Below, in pieces: positions 51,215 to 59,864 of a DNA stretch of 64,000 nt. The notes under the pieces are model-generated. The model saw only the letters and a program-made list of their open reading frames with translations, ran no database searches and was not told the DNA's origin. The translations under genes and the position numbers were made by a program. Source of the DNA: Dinoroseobacter sp965279125 (GTDB lineage Bacteria > Pseudomonadota > Alphaproteobacteria > Rhodobacterales > Rhodobacteraceae); NCBI GenBank assembly GCA_965279125.1, contig CBDIHL010000045.1:124001-188000 (forward strand), written 5' to 3'. The stretch's first letter is position 1, and every line of letters begins with the position of its first letter.

Positions 51215-53152
51215 ATGACCAGCAAGACCACGCAGGCCAAACAATCTCAGGCGAAAGCCGCTGACCGCAGTCGCGCGATCAAAGCGCAGATTACCGGGTT
51301 GGGCGCTGGGCTGCTGATCCTCGGTGGGCTGGCGACAGCCGCGTTTGGCGCCACGCCGGAAACCGTCACCGTCACCCACGCGTATAGTAACTTCGGCACC
51401 GTGAAATACGCCGATCCAAACTTTCCCCATCTGGACTACGTGAATCCCAACGCCCCTAAAGGCGGTTATATCAGTGTGTCATCGCAGAGCAATTTCGACA
51501 GCTTCAACCCGTTTACACGCAAGGGCGTGGACGAGCGGACTGCATCGACCTTGATGCTGGAAGATATCCTGACATCAGTGGCGGACGACCCGTATGGCCT
51601 GTATTGCTATTTGTGCACCACGATGGAATACCCCGAAAGCCGCGACTGGGTGATCTTCAACTTGCGCGAGGATGTGACCTTCTCAGACGGCACACCGCTG
51701 ACCGCGGATGACCTGGAATTCGGCTTCAACCTGATCCTCGAGCAAGGCATCGCCGAGTATCGCAACGTCGTCTCGGGCTATATCGCCGGGGTCGAGGTGC
51801 TTGGCCCGCACCGGATCAAATACACCTTCACCGAAGATGCCCCGCGCCGCGATGTTATTGGCTTTGCGGGTGGCACCAACGCCTTCTCGCGCGCGTGGTT
51901 CGAAGAAACCGGCGCGCGCATTGATGAAAGCCAGTCTGTTCCGTTCATGGGCACCGGGCCGTATGTGCTGGGCGACGTGGATATGGGCCGCTCGGTCACC
52001 TATGTGAAGGACCCCGATTGGTGGGGCGCGGATCACCCGCTGAATGTGGGGCGCTGGAATTTCGACGAGATCAGCGTCGAGGTGTTTGCGGATGCCTCTG
52101 CCGCCCTCGAAGGGTTCAAGGCGGGGGAATATACCTTCCGCAATGAGAACTCGTCGAAGGAATGGGCGACCTCGTATGACTTCCCGGCGGTCGAGGCGGG
52201 GCATGTAAACGTGCGCGAGTTACCCGACGGGTCCATTGGATCGGCCCAAGGCTTTGTCTTCAATTTGCGCGAGGAGAAGTGGCAAGACATCCGCGTGCGC
52301 GAAGCCGTCAACATGATGCTGAACTTCGAGTGGGCGAACGAGACGCTGTTCTTCGGCCTATACGAGCGCCCAGTTTCGTTTTGGCAAAACAGCGACCTAG
52401 AAGCGAAAGGCGCGCCGTCTGACGCGGAACTTGCCTTGCTGCGCCCGCTGGTGGACCAAGGCTTGCTGCCGGAAAGTATTTTGACCGATGAAGTGGTCAT
52501 GGCCCATGCCAATGACGGCGAACAGAACCAACCTGACCGCCGCACTCGCCGTGCAGCCTTGGCGCTGTTGGAAGAGGCCGGTTGGATTGCTGGCGATGAT
52601 GGTCTGGTGCGCAACGCGGCAGGCGAGACGCTGGAGACAGTGATCCTACAGACCTCGCCTGCGTTCGATCGGATTGTGAACCCCTATGTGGAGAACCTGC
52701 GCGGCATCGGCATTGATGCGCGCTTAGAACGTGTCGACACGGCGCAGTATATCGAGCGTCGTCGCGCTGCCGATTGGGATTTGGTGAACCACACGCTGAC
52801 CCAAGGCTACGAGCCGGGCAGCGGCTTGCGTCAATGGTTCGACAGCTCGACAGCAGGCGATTCCAGCCGCAATTTGATGGCCTTGCAGAACGAAGGTATC
52901 GATGCGCTGCTGGATGTCGCTATTGCCGCCGAGACATTGGAAGAGGTCACGATCGCCGCGCAAGCGCTCGACCGCGTGTTGCGGGCCGAGAAGTTCTGGA
53001 TCCCGCAATGGTTCAAGGACGTGCACACCGTCGCCTATTGGGACCAGTATGGCTTCCCGGACGAGCTGCCGCCCTTGGCGCTGGGCACGCTGGATTTCTG
53101 GTGGTTCGATGCGGAAGGCGCGCAAGCCTTGAAAGACGCAGGGGCGCTCTGA
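51215..53152 (+). CDS. yejA: Peptide ABC transporter substrate-binding protein (YejA-like)
   Basis: The 645-residue periplasmic binding protein of the SBP_bac_5 class has a long n-region and hydrophobic core (LGAGLLILGGLATAAFGA-TPETV), then HAYSNFGTVKYADPNFPHLDYVNPNAPKGG, a YejA-type opening, the family motif TFSDGTPLTADDLEFGF and the C-terminal WIPQWFKDVHTVAYWDQYG. In enterobacteria YejABEF imports peptides such as microcin C. Start ATG at 51215 follows GGGGAGAG. It is the first gene of a complete four-gene operon. Confidence 0.92.
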   Translation: MTSKTTQAKQSQAKAADRSRAIKAQITGLGAGLLILGGLATAAFGATPETVTVTHAYSNFGTVKYADPNFPHLDYVNPNAPKGGYISVSSQSNFDSFNPFTRKGVDERTASTLMLEDILTSVADDPYGLYCYLCTTMEYPESRDWVIFNLREDVTFSDGTPLTADDLEFGFNLILEQGIAEYRNVVSGYIAGVEVLGPHRIKYTFTEDAPRRDVIGFAGGTNAFSRAWFEETGARIDESQSVPFMGTGPYVLGDVDMGRSVTYVKDPDWWGADHPLNVGRWNFDEISVEVFADASAALEGFKAGEYTFRNENSSKEWATSYDFPAVEAGHVNVRELPDGSIGSAQGFVFNLREEKWQDIRVREAVNMMLNFEWANETLFFGLYERPVSFWQNSDLEAKGAPSDAELALLRPLVDQGLLPESILTDEVVMAHANDGEQNQPDRRTRRAALALLEEAGWIAGDDGLVRNAAGETLETVILQTSPAFDRIVNPYVENLRGIGIDARLERVDTAQYIERRRAADWDLVNHTLTQGYEPGSGLRQWFDSSTAGDSSRNLMALQNEGIDALLDVAIAAETLEEVTIAAQALDRVLRAEKFWIPQWFKDVHTVAYWDQYGFPDELPPLALGTLDFWWFDAEGAQALKDAGAL

Positions 53153-53156
53153 TCCG

Positions 53157-54248
53157 ATGATCAGTTATATCGTCCGGCGGCTTTTATTGATCTTTCCGAC
53201 TCTGTTCGGGATCATGGTGCTGAATTTCGCGCTGACCCAGTTTGTGCCGGGCGGCCCGATCGAGCAGATCATCGCCCGCATGGAAGGCGGCGGAGATGTG
53301 TTCGAAGCGTTCTCCGGCGGGGGCAATGAGTTGGCGGAAGCCACCGACGGGGCGGGCGCGGAAAGCGGTTATGTCGGATCGCGCGGGCTGCCGGAGGATT
53401 TCATCGCGGAGTTGGAGCGCGAATTTGGCTTCGACAAACCCCCGGTCGAGCGGTTCTTCGATATGATGTGGAACTACATGCGCCTCGATTTCGGCGAGAG
53501 TTATTTCCGGTCCATTGGCGTGATGGAGTTGGTGGCCGAGAAGTTGCCGGTGTCGATATCGCTGGGGCTCTGGTCGACCTTGATCGCTTATCTGGTGTCG
53601 ATCCCCTTGGGCATTCGCAAGGCGGTCAAGGACGGATCGACCTTTGACAGTTGGACAAGCGGCTTGATCATCGTGGGTTACGCGATCCCCGGCTTTCTGT
53701 TCGCGATTGCGCTGCTGGTGATCTTTGCGGGCGGCAGTTACTGGCAGATTTTCCCGCTGAGGGGGCTGACCTCGGACAATTGGGAAGACCTCAGCTTGAT
53801 TGGTAAGGTGCTGGATTACTTCTGGCATATCGCGCTGCCGGTCGCGGCTTCGACGATCTCGGCCTTTGCGACGCTGACCTTGTTGACGAAGAACAGCTTC
53901 CTCGACGAGATCAAGAAGCAATACGTCATCACCGCGCGCGCCAAGGGCCTGTCGGAGCGGCGGGTGCTTTACGGCCATGTCTTCCGCAATGCCATGCTGA
54001 TCGTAATCGCGGGCTTCCCGGCGGTGTTCGTGTCGGTGTTCTTTGGCGGGTCGCTGATCATTGAGACGATCTTCAGCCTCGACGGATTGGGACGCTTGGG
54101 CTTTGAAGCGGCGGTCAGCCGGGACTATCCGGTGATCTTCGGGACCTTGTTCGTATTTGGCCTGATCGGCCTGACGATGGGGCTGATTTCGGACCTGATG
54201 TATGTCTGGATCGATCCGCGCATCGACTTTGAATCGCGGGAGACCTGA
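53157..54248 (+). CDS. yejB: Peptide ABC transporter permease YejB
   Basis: The 363-residue permease has the N-terminal helix (YIVRRLLLIFPTLFGIMVLNFALTQFVPGGPIEQ), a periplasmic loop of about 90 residues rich in glycine and acidic residues, and the BPD_transp core with six helices. The coupling motif is EEIKKQYVITARAKGLSERRVLYGHVFRNAM (EAA loop; the sequence here reads DEIKKQYV). It starts four bases after yejA. Confidence 0.93.
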   Translation: MISYIVRRLLLIFPTLFGIMVLNFALTQFVPGGPIEQIIARMEGGGDVFEAFSGGGNELAEATDGAGAESGYVGSRGLPEDFIAELEREFGFDKPPVERFFDMMWNYMRLDFGESYFRSIGVMELVAEKLPVSISLGLWSTLIAYLVSIPLGIRKAVKDGSTFDSWTSGLIIVGYAIPGFLFAIALLVIFAGGSYWQIFPLRGLTSDNWEDLSLIGKVLDYFWHIALPVAASTISAFATLTLLTKNSFLDEIKKQYVITARAKGLSERRVLYGHVFRNAMLIVIAGFPAVFVSVFFGGSLIIETIFSLDGLGRLGFEAAVSRDYPVIFGTLFVFGLIGLTMGLISDLMYVWIDPRIDFESRET

Positions 54249-54250
54249 GC

Positions 54251-55402
54251 ATGGCTGTCGCGGAAACCCTGCCTGAGGCACGCAAGAAACGCTGGGCGTT
54301 GTCGCCCCTGAACAAGCGGCGTTGGCAGAATTTTTGTGCCAACAGGCGGGCCTATTGGTCGCTTTGGATCTTCTCGTTCCTGTTTGGCCTGACCCTGATG
54401 GCGGAATTCATTGCCAATGACAAACCTCTGATCGTCAGTTATCAAGGCCAACTTTATTCCCCGATTACAACGTTTTATCCCGAGACGGCCTTTGGCGGCG
54501 ATTTCCGCACCGAAGCGGTTTACCGCGATGTCGAAGTTCAGTGTCTGATCGTGTCCGGCGGGCTTGAGGATTGCTGGGACGACCCCGAGGATGTGATCGC
54601 GCAGGTGCAGGAAACCGGGCTGTTCAACGGCGCTGAGGTCGATGCCGGTTGGATGATCTGGCCGCTGATTCCATATTCTTACAACACGGTTAACGACATC
54701 GATGGGGCCGCGCCAAGCGCGCCCGACAGCACCCATTGGCTGGGCACCGATGACACCGCGCGCGATGTGCTGGCACGAGTGATCTATGGGTTCCGCCTGA
54801 GCGTGACCTTTGCGCTGGTGGTGACTTTGCTGACCAGTGTGATCGGCATCGCGGCGGGGGCCATTCAGGGCTATTTCGGCGGCATCATCGATCTGGTGTT
54901 CCAACGGATCATCGAGCTGTGGGGCGCGACGCCGAGCCTCTATATCATCATCATCGTGGCGGCGATATTTCAGATGAACTTCTGGTTATTGGTGTTCTTA
55001 ATGGTGCTATTTGGATGGACGGCGCTTGTGGGTGTCGTGCGCGCGGAATTCCTGCGGGCGCGCAATTTCGAGTATGTCCGCGCCGCCCGTGCATTGGGCG
55101 TGTCGAACGCGACGATCATGTTCCGCCATGTGCTGCCAAACGCGATGGTCGCCACGGTGACCATGCTGCCGTTCATCATCACCGGGGCGATTGGCAGCCT
55201 CGCATCGCTGGACTTTCTGGGCTTTGGATTGCCGTCTTCGGCCCCGTCGCTGGGCGAGTTGACCTTGCAGGCCAAGCAGAACTTGCAGGCACCGTGGCTC
55301 GGCTTCACGGCCTTCTTTACCTTCGCGATTATGCTGTCGCTTCTGGTCTTCGTCTTTGAAGGCATCCGCGACGCATTCGATCCCAGAAAGACATTCTCAT
55401 GA
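54251..55402 (+). CDS. yejE: Peptide ABC transporter permease YejE
   Basis: The 383-residue permease begins with a cytoplasmic basic part (RKKRWALSPLNKRRWQNFCANRRAYWSLW) as in DppC/YejE, then a helix and a long periplasmic domain. The transmembrane core has the EAA motif (EYVRAARALGVSNATIMFRHVLPNAMV). It ends FVFEGIRDAFDPRKTFS, the usual YejE end. The stop overlaps the start of yejF. Confidence 0.94.
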   Translation: MAVAETLPEARKKRWALSPLNKRRWQNFCANRRAYWSLWIFSFLFGLTLMAEFIANDKPLIVSYQGQLYSPITTFYPETAFGGDFRTEAVYRDVEVQCLIVSGGLEDCWDDPEDVIAQVQETGLFNGAEVDAGWMIWPLIPYSYNTVNDIDGAAPSAPDSTHWLGTDDTARDVLARVIYGFRLSVTFALVVTLLTSVIGIAAGAIQGYFGGIIDLVFQRIIELWGATPSLYIIIIVAAIFQMNFWLLVFLMVLFGWTALVGVVRAEFLRARNFEYVRAARALGVSNATIMFRHVLPNAMVATVTMLPFIITGAIGSLASLDFLGFGLPSSAPSLGELTLQAKQNLQAPWLGFTAFFTFAIMLSLLVFVFEGIRDAFDPRKTFS

Positions 55403-57003
55403 CGCCGCTCTTGAAGGTCGATGGTTTGAATGTGCGGTTCCGCCAAGGCGGGGCGGTCACCCACGCGGTGCGCGATGTCAGCTTCGAGGTCGGCAAGGGC
55501 GAGACCGTCGCGCTGGTCGGCGAGAGCGGTTCCGGCAAGTCGGTCACCGCGCTGAGCACCGTGTCGCTGTTGCCTGAAAGCGCCGAGATTGACGGCAGCA
55601 TCACCTATGCCGGCGATCAGCTTCTGGGTGTGGATGAGACGGCGCTGCGCAAGGTGCGCGGCAACGATATCAGCTTCATCTTTCAGGAGCCGATGACCTC
55701 GCTGAACCCGCTGCATACGATTGAAAAGCAGCTTAGGGAGACGCTGACTGTCCACCAGGGCCTGACCGGGGCTGCCGCGCGCGTACGGATTATTGAGTTG
55801 CTGGATAAGGTCGGCATTCGCGACGCGGAAAGCCGTCTGAGCGCCTATCCGCACCAGTTGTCGGGTGGCCAACGCCAACGGGTGATGATCGCAATGGCGC
55901 TGGCCAATGGGCCAGAGCTGCTGGTGGCGGACGAGCCGACGACAGCGCTGGACGTGACGATCCAAGCGCAGATCCTCGATCTGCTGGCCGAGTTGAAAGA
56001 CCGTGAGGGCATGAGCCTCTTGTTCATCACTCATGACCTTGGGATCGTGCGCAAAATTGCGGATCGAGTTTGTGTCATGCAAGGCGGCGAGATTGTCGAA
56101 ACCGGGCCAACGGCGCAGATTTTCAGCAACCCACAGCATCCCTATACGAAGAAACTGCTGGCTGCGGACCCAAGTGGTGCCCCCGACAAAGTCGCCGAAA
56201 ACGCGCCGGAAATCGTTTCGACCCATGATCTGCGCATCTGGTTTCCGATCACCGCAGGCCTGCTGCGCCGCACGGTCGGGCATGTGAAGGCGGTCAACGC
56301 GGCGACACTTTCGGTGCGCGCGGGCGAGACGGTGGGCATCGTGGGCGAGTCCGGTTCGGGTAAGACGACGCTCGCGCTGGCGGTGATGCGTTTGTTGTCG
56401 TCCCAGGGGCCGATCACCTTTCAGGGCAAAGACATTCAAGGCTGGTCCTCCAAAGCGCTGCGCCCGATCCGGCGCGACATGCAGATCGTGTTTCAGGACC
56501 CCTTTGGCAGCCTCAGCCCGCGCATGACCGTGGCGCAGATCATTGCCGAGGGCTTAACAATCCACGAGGTCGATCCGGGACGTGAGCCGCGCGATATGGT
56601 GGCGGAAATGCTGACGGAAGTCGGCCTCGATCCGGCGATGATGGACCGCTATCCGCACGAGTTTTCGGGAGGCCAGCGCCAGCGGATCGCGATTGCCCGC
56701 GCGATGATCTTACGGCCGAAACTGGTGGTTCTGGACGAGCCGACAAGCGCGCTGGACATGACGGTGCAGGTCCAGATCGTCGAATTGCTGCGCGAATTGC
56801 AGCGTAAATACGGGCTGGCGTACCTGTTTATCAGCCATGATCTAAAAGTTGTGCGCGCGCTGAGCCACAAGGTCATGGTGATGAAGCAGGGCGATGTCGT
56901 GGAAATGGGCGATGTGCAGCGCGTGTTTGACGCGCCGCAAACCGAGTACACGAAGGAATTGATGGCAGCGGCCTTCGATCTGAAAGCCGCTGGTGCTGCC
57001 TAG
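55399..57003 (+). CDS. yejF: Peptide ABC transporter ATPase YejF (two nucleotide-binding domains)
   Basis: The 534-residue protein is a fusion of two ATPase halves. The first has GESGSGKSV, LSGGQRQRV and LLVADEPTTALD, and the second GESGSGKTT, FSGGQRQRI and LVVLDEPTSALD; each half ends in an oligopeptide-type extension. This is the YejF plan, against separate OppD and OppF. ATG overlaps the yejE stop (ATGA). Convergent with hemN, 21 bases apart. Confidence 0.94.
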   Translation: MTPLLKVDGLNVRFRQGGAVTHAVRDVSFEVGKGETVALVGESGSGKSVTALSTVSLLPESAEIDGSITYAGDQLLGVDETALRKVRGNDISFIFQEPMTSLNPLHTIEKQLRETLTVHQGLTGAAARVRIIELLDKVGIRDAESRLSAYPHQLSGGQRQRVMIAMALANGPELLVADEPTTALDVTIQAQILDLLAELKDREGMSLLFITHDLGIVRKIADRVCVMQGGEIVETGPTAQIFSNPQHPYTKKLLAADPSGAPDKVAENAPEIVSTHDLRIWFPITAGLLRRTVGHVKAVNAATLSVRAGETVGIVGESGSGKTTLALAVMRLLSSQGPITFQGKDIQGWSSKALRPIRRDMQIVFQDPFGSLSPRMTVAQIIAEGLTIHEVDPGREPRDMVAEMLTEVGLDPAMMDRYPHEFSGGQRQRIAIARAMILRPKLVVLDEPTSALDMTVQVQIVELLRELQRKYGLAYLFISHDLKVVRALSHKVMVMKQGDVVEMGDVQRVFDAPQTEYTKELMAAAFDLKAAGAA

Positions 57004-57024
57004 GTCCTAGGTGCTGACCCTGGC

Positions 57025-58380
57025 CTAAATCGCGGCGGAGTGGCTCTTTTCCGACATCTCATAAGTATCGAAGGTGCGGGCGATCATGCGGGTCAGCGGG
57101 CGACCTTCATGAACGATTTCCATACCTTGCGGTGAGATGCGGACCATATCTGGGAACGCTTCGGCGGTTTGACGATACATCTGATCGAGCCGGGCACGGC
57201 TGGTGCCGAAGCTTTCGATGATCTCGGCGCTGTCGATGCGGAAATCGCACATCAAGGCCTCGATCAGGCGCGACCGCATCAGATCTTCGCCGGTGAAGGC
57301 ATGGCCGCGTGCAGTTGCAAATTCACCCGCGCGGATGGCCTTCGTGTAGGCCGCAGTGGCACTGGCGTTTTGCGCAAACCCACCGGGGAACCGCGAGATC
57401 GCAGATGCCCCAAGCCCGATCAGCACGGGCGCTTTGTCATCCACATAGCCCTGGAAATTGCGCCGCAAATGCCCAGTGCGCTGCGCCATATCGAGGCCAT
57501 CGCCTTTTTGGGCGAAATGGTCGATGCCGATCTCGCTGTAGCCGTCCCATAGAAACAGGCGGCGTGCAGTCTCGAACAGGTGCAAACGCTCTTCGGCGGT
57601 CGGCAATTGGTCGGTCGGGATCATGGTTTGACGGCGTGCCATCCAAGGCACGTGCGCATAGCCATAAAGCGCGACCCGGTCTGGTGAGAGCGACAACAGC
57701 TTTTGGACCGAGTCGGTCATCTTGGCGGGGGACTGGCCCGGCAGACCATATAGAATGTCCGCGTTGAGGCTGTGAATGGCGCGGGCGCGCAACGCCTCAA
57801 CCGCTTGGGCGGTGACCTCGAAGGTCTGACTGCGCCCGATCACGTCCTGGATGTCGGTATCGAAATCCTGCACGCCGATAGACGCGCGGTTCATCCCTTC
57901 GGCGGCGAGCGCATCAAGGCGGGTCTCGTCAATCTCGTTGGGATCGATCTCGACGGAAAATTCGACATCATCGTTAAGCTCGGCGATCGTGCGCACGGCG
58001 GTGGCAAGCTCGTGCATCATATCGGGCGACAGCAAGGTCGGCGTGCCGCCACCCCAGTGAATGCGTGCGATCTTTACACCTTGCGGCAGAGCGTCACGCA
58101 GCATTGCAACTTCCGCCAGTAAGGTATCCAAATAGGCCCGAACAGGGGCCATGGTGCTCATACCCTGGGTACGACAGGCGCAGAACCAACAGAGACGACG
58201 GCAGAAAGGCACATGCAGATAGATCGATACAGGTGTGTCAGCCGTCAGCTGACCGACCCAATCGAGGTAATGCCCCGGCCCGATGTCATTCTTGAAATGC
58301 GTGGCGGTCGGATAACTGGTATACCGTGGTACACGCGCATCAAACAAACCCAAACGCGAAAGTTGTGTTTTAATTTCCAT
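57025..58380 (-). CDS. hemN: Oxygen-independent coproporphyrinogen III dehydrogenase
   Basis: This radical SAM enzyme makes protoporphyrinogen IX without oxygen. The 451-residue protein has CRRLCWFC at residues 60-67 (C60, C64, C67, iron-sulfur cluster), GGGTPTLL and the HemN C-terminal domain. The motif HVPFCRRLCWFCACRT resembles that of true HemN rather than the related HemW. It is divergent from fnrL with an FNR site between the two genes, in line with oxygen-responsive expression in Rhodobacter. Confidence 0.94.
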   Translation of the reverse strand: MEIKTQLSRLGLFDARVPRYTSYPTATHFKNDIGPGHYLDWVGQLTADTPVSIYLHVPFCRRLCWFCACRTQGMSTMAPVRAYLDTLLAEVAMLRDALPQGVKIARIHWGGGTPTLLSPDMMHELATAVRTIAELNDDVEFSVEIDPNEIDETRLDALAAEGMNRASIGVQDFDTDIQDVIGRSQTFEVTAQAVEALRARAIHSLNADILYGLPGQSPAKMTDSVQKLLSLSPDRVALYGYAHVPWMARRQTMIPTDQLPTAEERLHLFETARRLFLWDGYSEIGIDHFAQKGDGLDMAQRTGHLRRNFQGYVDDKAPVLIGLGASAISRFPGGFAQNASATAAYTKAIRAGEFATARGHAFTGEDLMRSRLIEALMCDFRIDSAEIIESFGTSRARLDQMYRQTAEAFPDMVRISPQGMEIVHEGRPLTRMIARTFDTYEMSEKSHSAAI

Positions 58381-58413
58381 GTCACTACAATGCCCTCTTA
58401 GCGAGGGGATTCT

Positions 58414-58427
58414 TTGACCCAGATCAA
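58414..58427. promoter_or_regulatory. FNR box between hemN and fnrL
   Basis: TTGACCCAGATCAA fits the FNR consensus TTGAT-N4-ATCAA with one difference. It lies 12 bases before the fnrL ATG and about 35 before hemN. Position so near the fnrL start suggests autorepression, while it could activate hemN. Confidence 0.8.
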
Positions 58428-58438
58428 TTGGATCCCAA

Positions 58439-59185
58439 ATGACGACTGAAGCTGTGCTTTCTCTTGAAAAAGATTGCTCCGAATGCCCGATCCGCCACCG
58501 CGCTGTCTGCGCCCGGTGCGAAACGGATGAACTATCGATGCTGGAATCTATGCGATTCTACCGTCACTATAAAGCTGGCCAAACCATCGTTTGGTCCGGT
58601 GATGAAATGTCGTTTGTCGGCTCTGTCGTGGCTGGGATTGCGACGCTGAGCCAGACCATGGAAGATGGCCGCCGCCAGATGGTGGGCCTGTTGTTGCCAT
58701 CGGACTTTCTGGGCCGCCCCGGACGTACGCTTGCCCCGTATGATGTGACTGCGACTACCGATCTAACGCTTTGTTGTTTCAAGAAGAAACCGTTTGAGGG
58801 TCTCGTCGTTTCCACCCCGCATGTCGCACAGCGCTTGCTGGAAATGACCCTGGACGAGTTGGATGCCGCGCGCGAATGGATGCTGCTTCTGGGGCGCAAA
58901 ACAGCGCGTGAAAAGATCGCGAGTTTGATCGCGATTATTGCGCGGCGTGATGCGGTTTTGACGAACCATAACCCGCGCGACGCCTTCACCTTTGACTTGC
59001 CGATGACCCGCGAGGCGATGGCTGACTATCTGGGACTGACGCTTGAAACGGTTAGCCGGCAGGTGTCTGCGCTCAAGCGCGCGGGCGTGATCCAGTTGGT
59101 GGGCAAACGGACGGTGACCGTTCCTGATTTTGCCGCGCTGATGGATGAGACCGGCGATGACAGCGATGGTGGTCTGCTGGTCTGA
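58439..59185 (+). CDS. fnrL: Crp/Fnr-family oxygen sensor FnrL
   Basis: The 248-residue protein senses oxygen with a [4Fe-4S] cluster. Cysteines C13, C16, C24 and C27 lie in DCSECPIRHRAVCARC and a further pair in TLCCFKKKP, giving the FNR pattern. A cyclic-nucleotide-like beta roll and the helix-turn-helix MTREAMADYLGLTLETVSRQVSALKRAGVI follow; ETVSR is the FNR recognition helix that contacts TTGAT. Its targets here very probably include hemN, ccoNOQP and ccoG from the three boxes found. Confidence 0.94.
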   Translation: MTTEAVLSLEKDCSECPIRHRAVCARCETDELSMLESMRFYRHYKAGQTIVWSGDEMSFVGSVVAGIATLSQTMEDGRRQMVGLLLPSDFLGRPGRTLAPYDVTATTDLTLCCFKKKPFEGLVVSTPHVAQRLLEMTLDELDAAREWMLLLGRKTAREKIASLIAIIARRDAVLTNHNPRDAFTFDLPMTREAMADYLGLTLETVSRQVSALKRAGVIQLVGKRTVTVPDFAALMDETGDDSDGGLLV

Positions 59186-59864
59186 CGTGATTTGCGCGCC
59201 TGATTTCAAGGTCGGGCGCGCTGCGACATAGTGTCGAGGCACCCGTTAAATTGAGACATTTGGGCACATCTTTAACGTCGGATCGCCTTTGGGTTGCGGT
59301 GAAAAAGATGAGTTTCTGGCGTAGTTTTGCAGTTTGACAGCACCACAAGCCCATCCTGACTGCGGCAGAGCGGCGCAGAAATCTAAAATTTAGATCTATT
59401 GCATATACAGCGACGCGCCGGGCTTTTTTGGTTCGACGCGGCGTGATCCGCGGAGCCGTGTTCTTTGGCCTGGCCGCAGGGGAGCTTGCTGGTGGTTTGT
59501 ATAAGTCGCTGAATTTTATATATTTAATCGCCGATCTCCCTTTGATTTGAGCGCTTCCGGAGATCCGATTTCGTAGGCCATGCCCTCGCTCCCTTACGGC
59601 AGAGGGACGCTCTGCACGTCGCTTTCTCTCCTATTTTCAGCGATCCCGACCCGTCTCATCGCGCGAAACAAAGCTCCCGCCTGCGCTGAGCCCGTTCCCG
59701 TTTAACCCCTTGGTAAGTCCCTTTCGGCAAGCCTGCGACCAAGGGGACCTCTTTGACATGGATCAAGGAGGCTCAACCTGCGGTGGGTCATCACCGATCT
59801 ATAAAGACGGGCCGAGTCTGTGTTCCGGGAGCGGCCGTCCTTACCCAATTCGAAGGGACGAAAC
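59186..59864. other. Long intergenic region between fnrL and ccoN
   Basis: At 59194-59221 GCGCGCCTGA...TCGGGCGCGC forms a hairpin that may end fnrL. A 7-base inverted repeat ATCTAAA-A-TTTAGAT lies at 59381-59395. A short hydrophobic frame without a good ribosome site runs about 59425-59550. An AT-rich part (59515-59530) and the FNR box at 59753 follow. In relatives a universal stress gene may sit here; I see none. The last 100 bases are the ccoN leader. Confidence 0.6.
59753..59766 (+). promoter_or_regulatory. FNR box upstream of ccoN
   Basis: TTGACATGGATCAA is a near-consensus FNR site 99 bases before the ccoN ATG, at the distance expected for activation. The ccoN start has GAAGGGACG as ribosome site. 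Confidence 0.85.

Noticed and set aside
59381..59395. ATCTAAAATTTAGAT as an additional FNR or regulator site
   Set aside because: It does not resemble the FNR consensus and is far from both fnrL and ccoN starts; recorded only as an inverted repeat.
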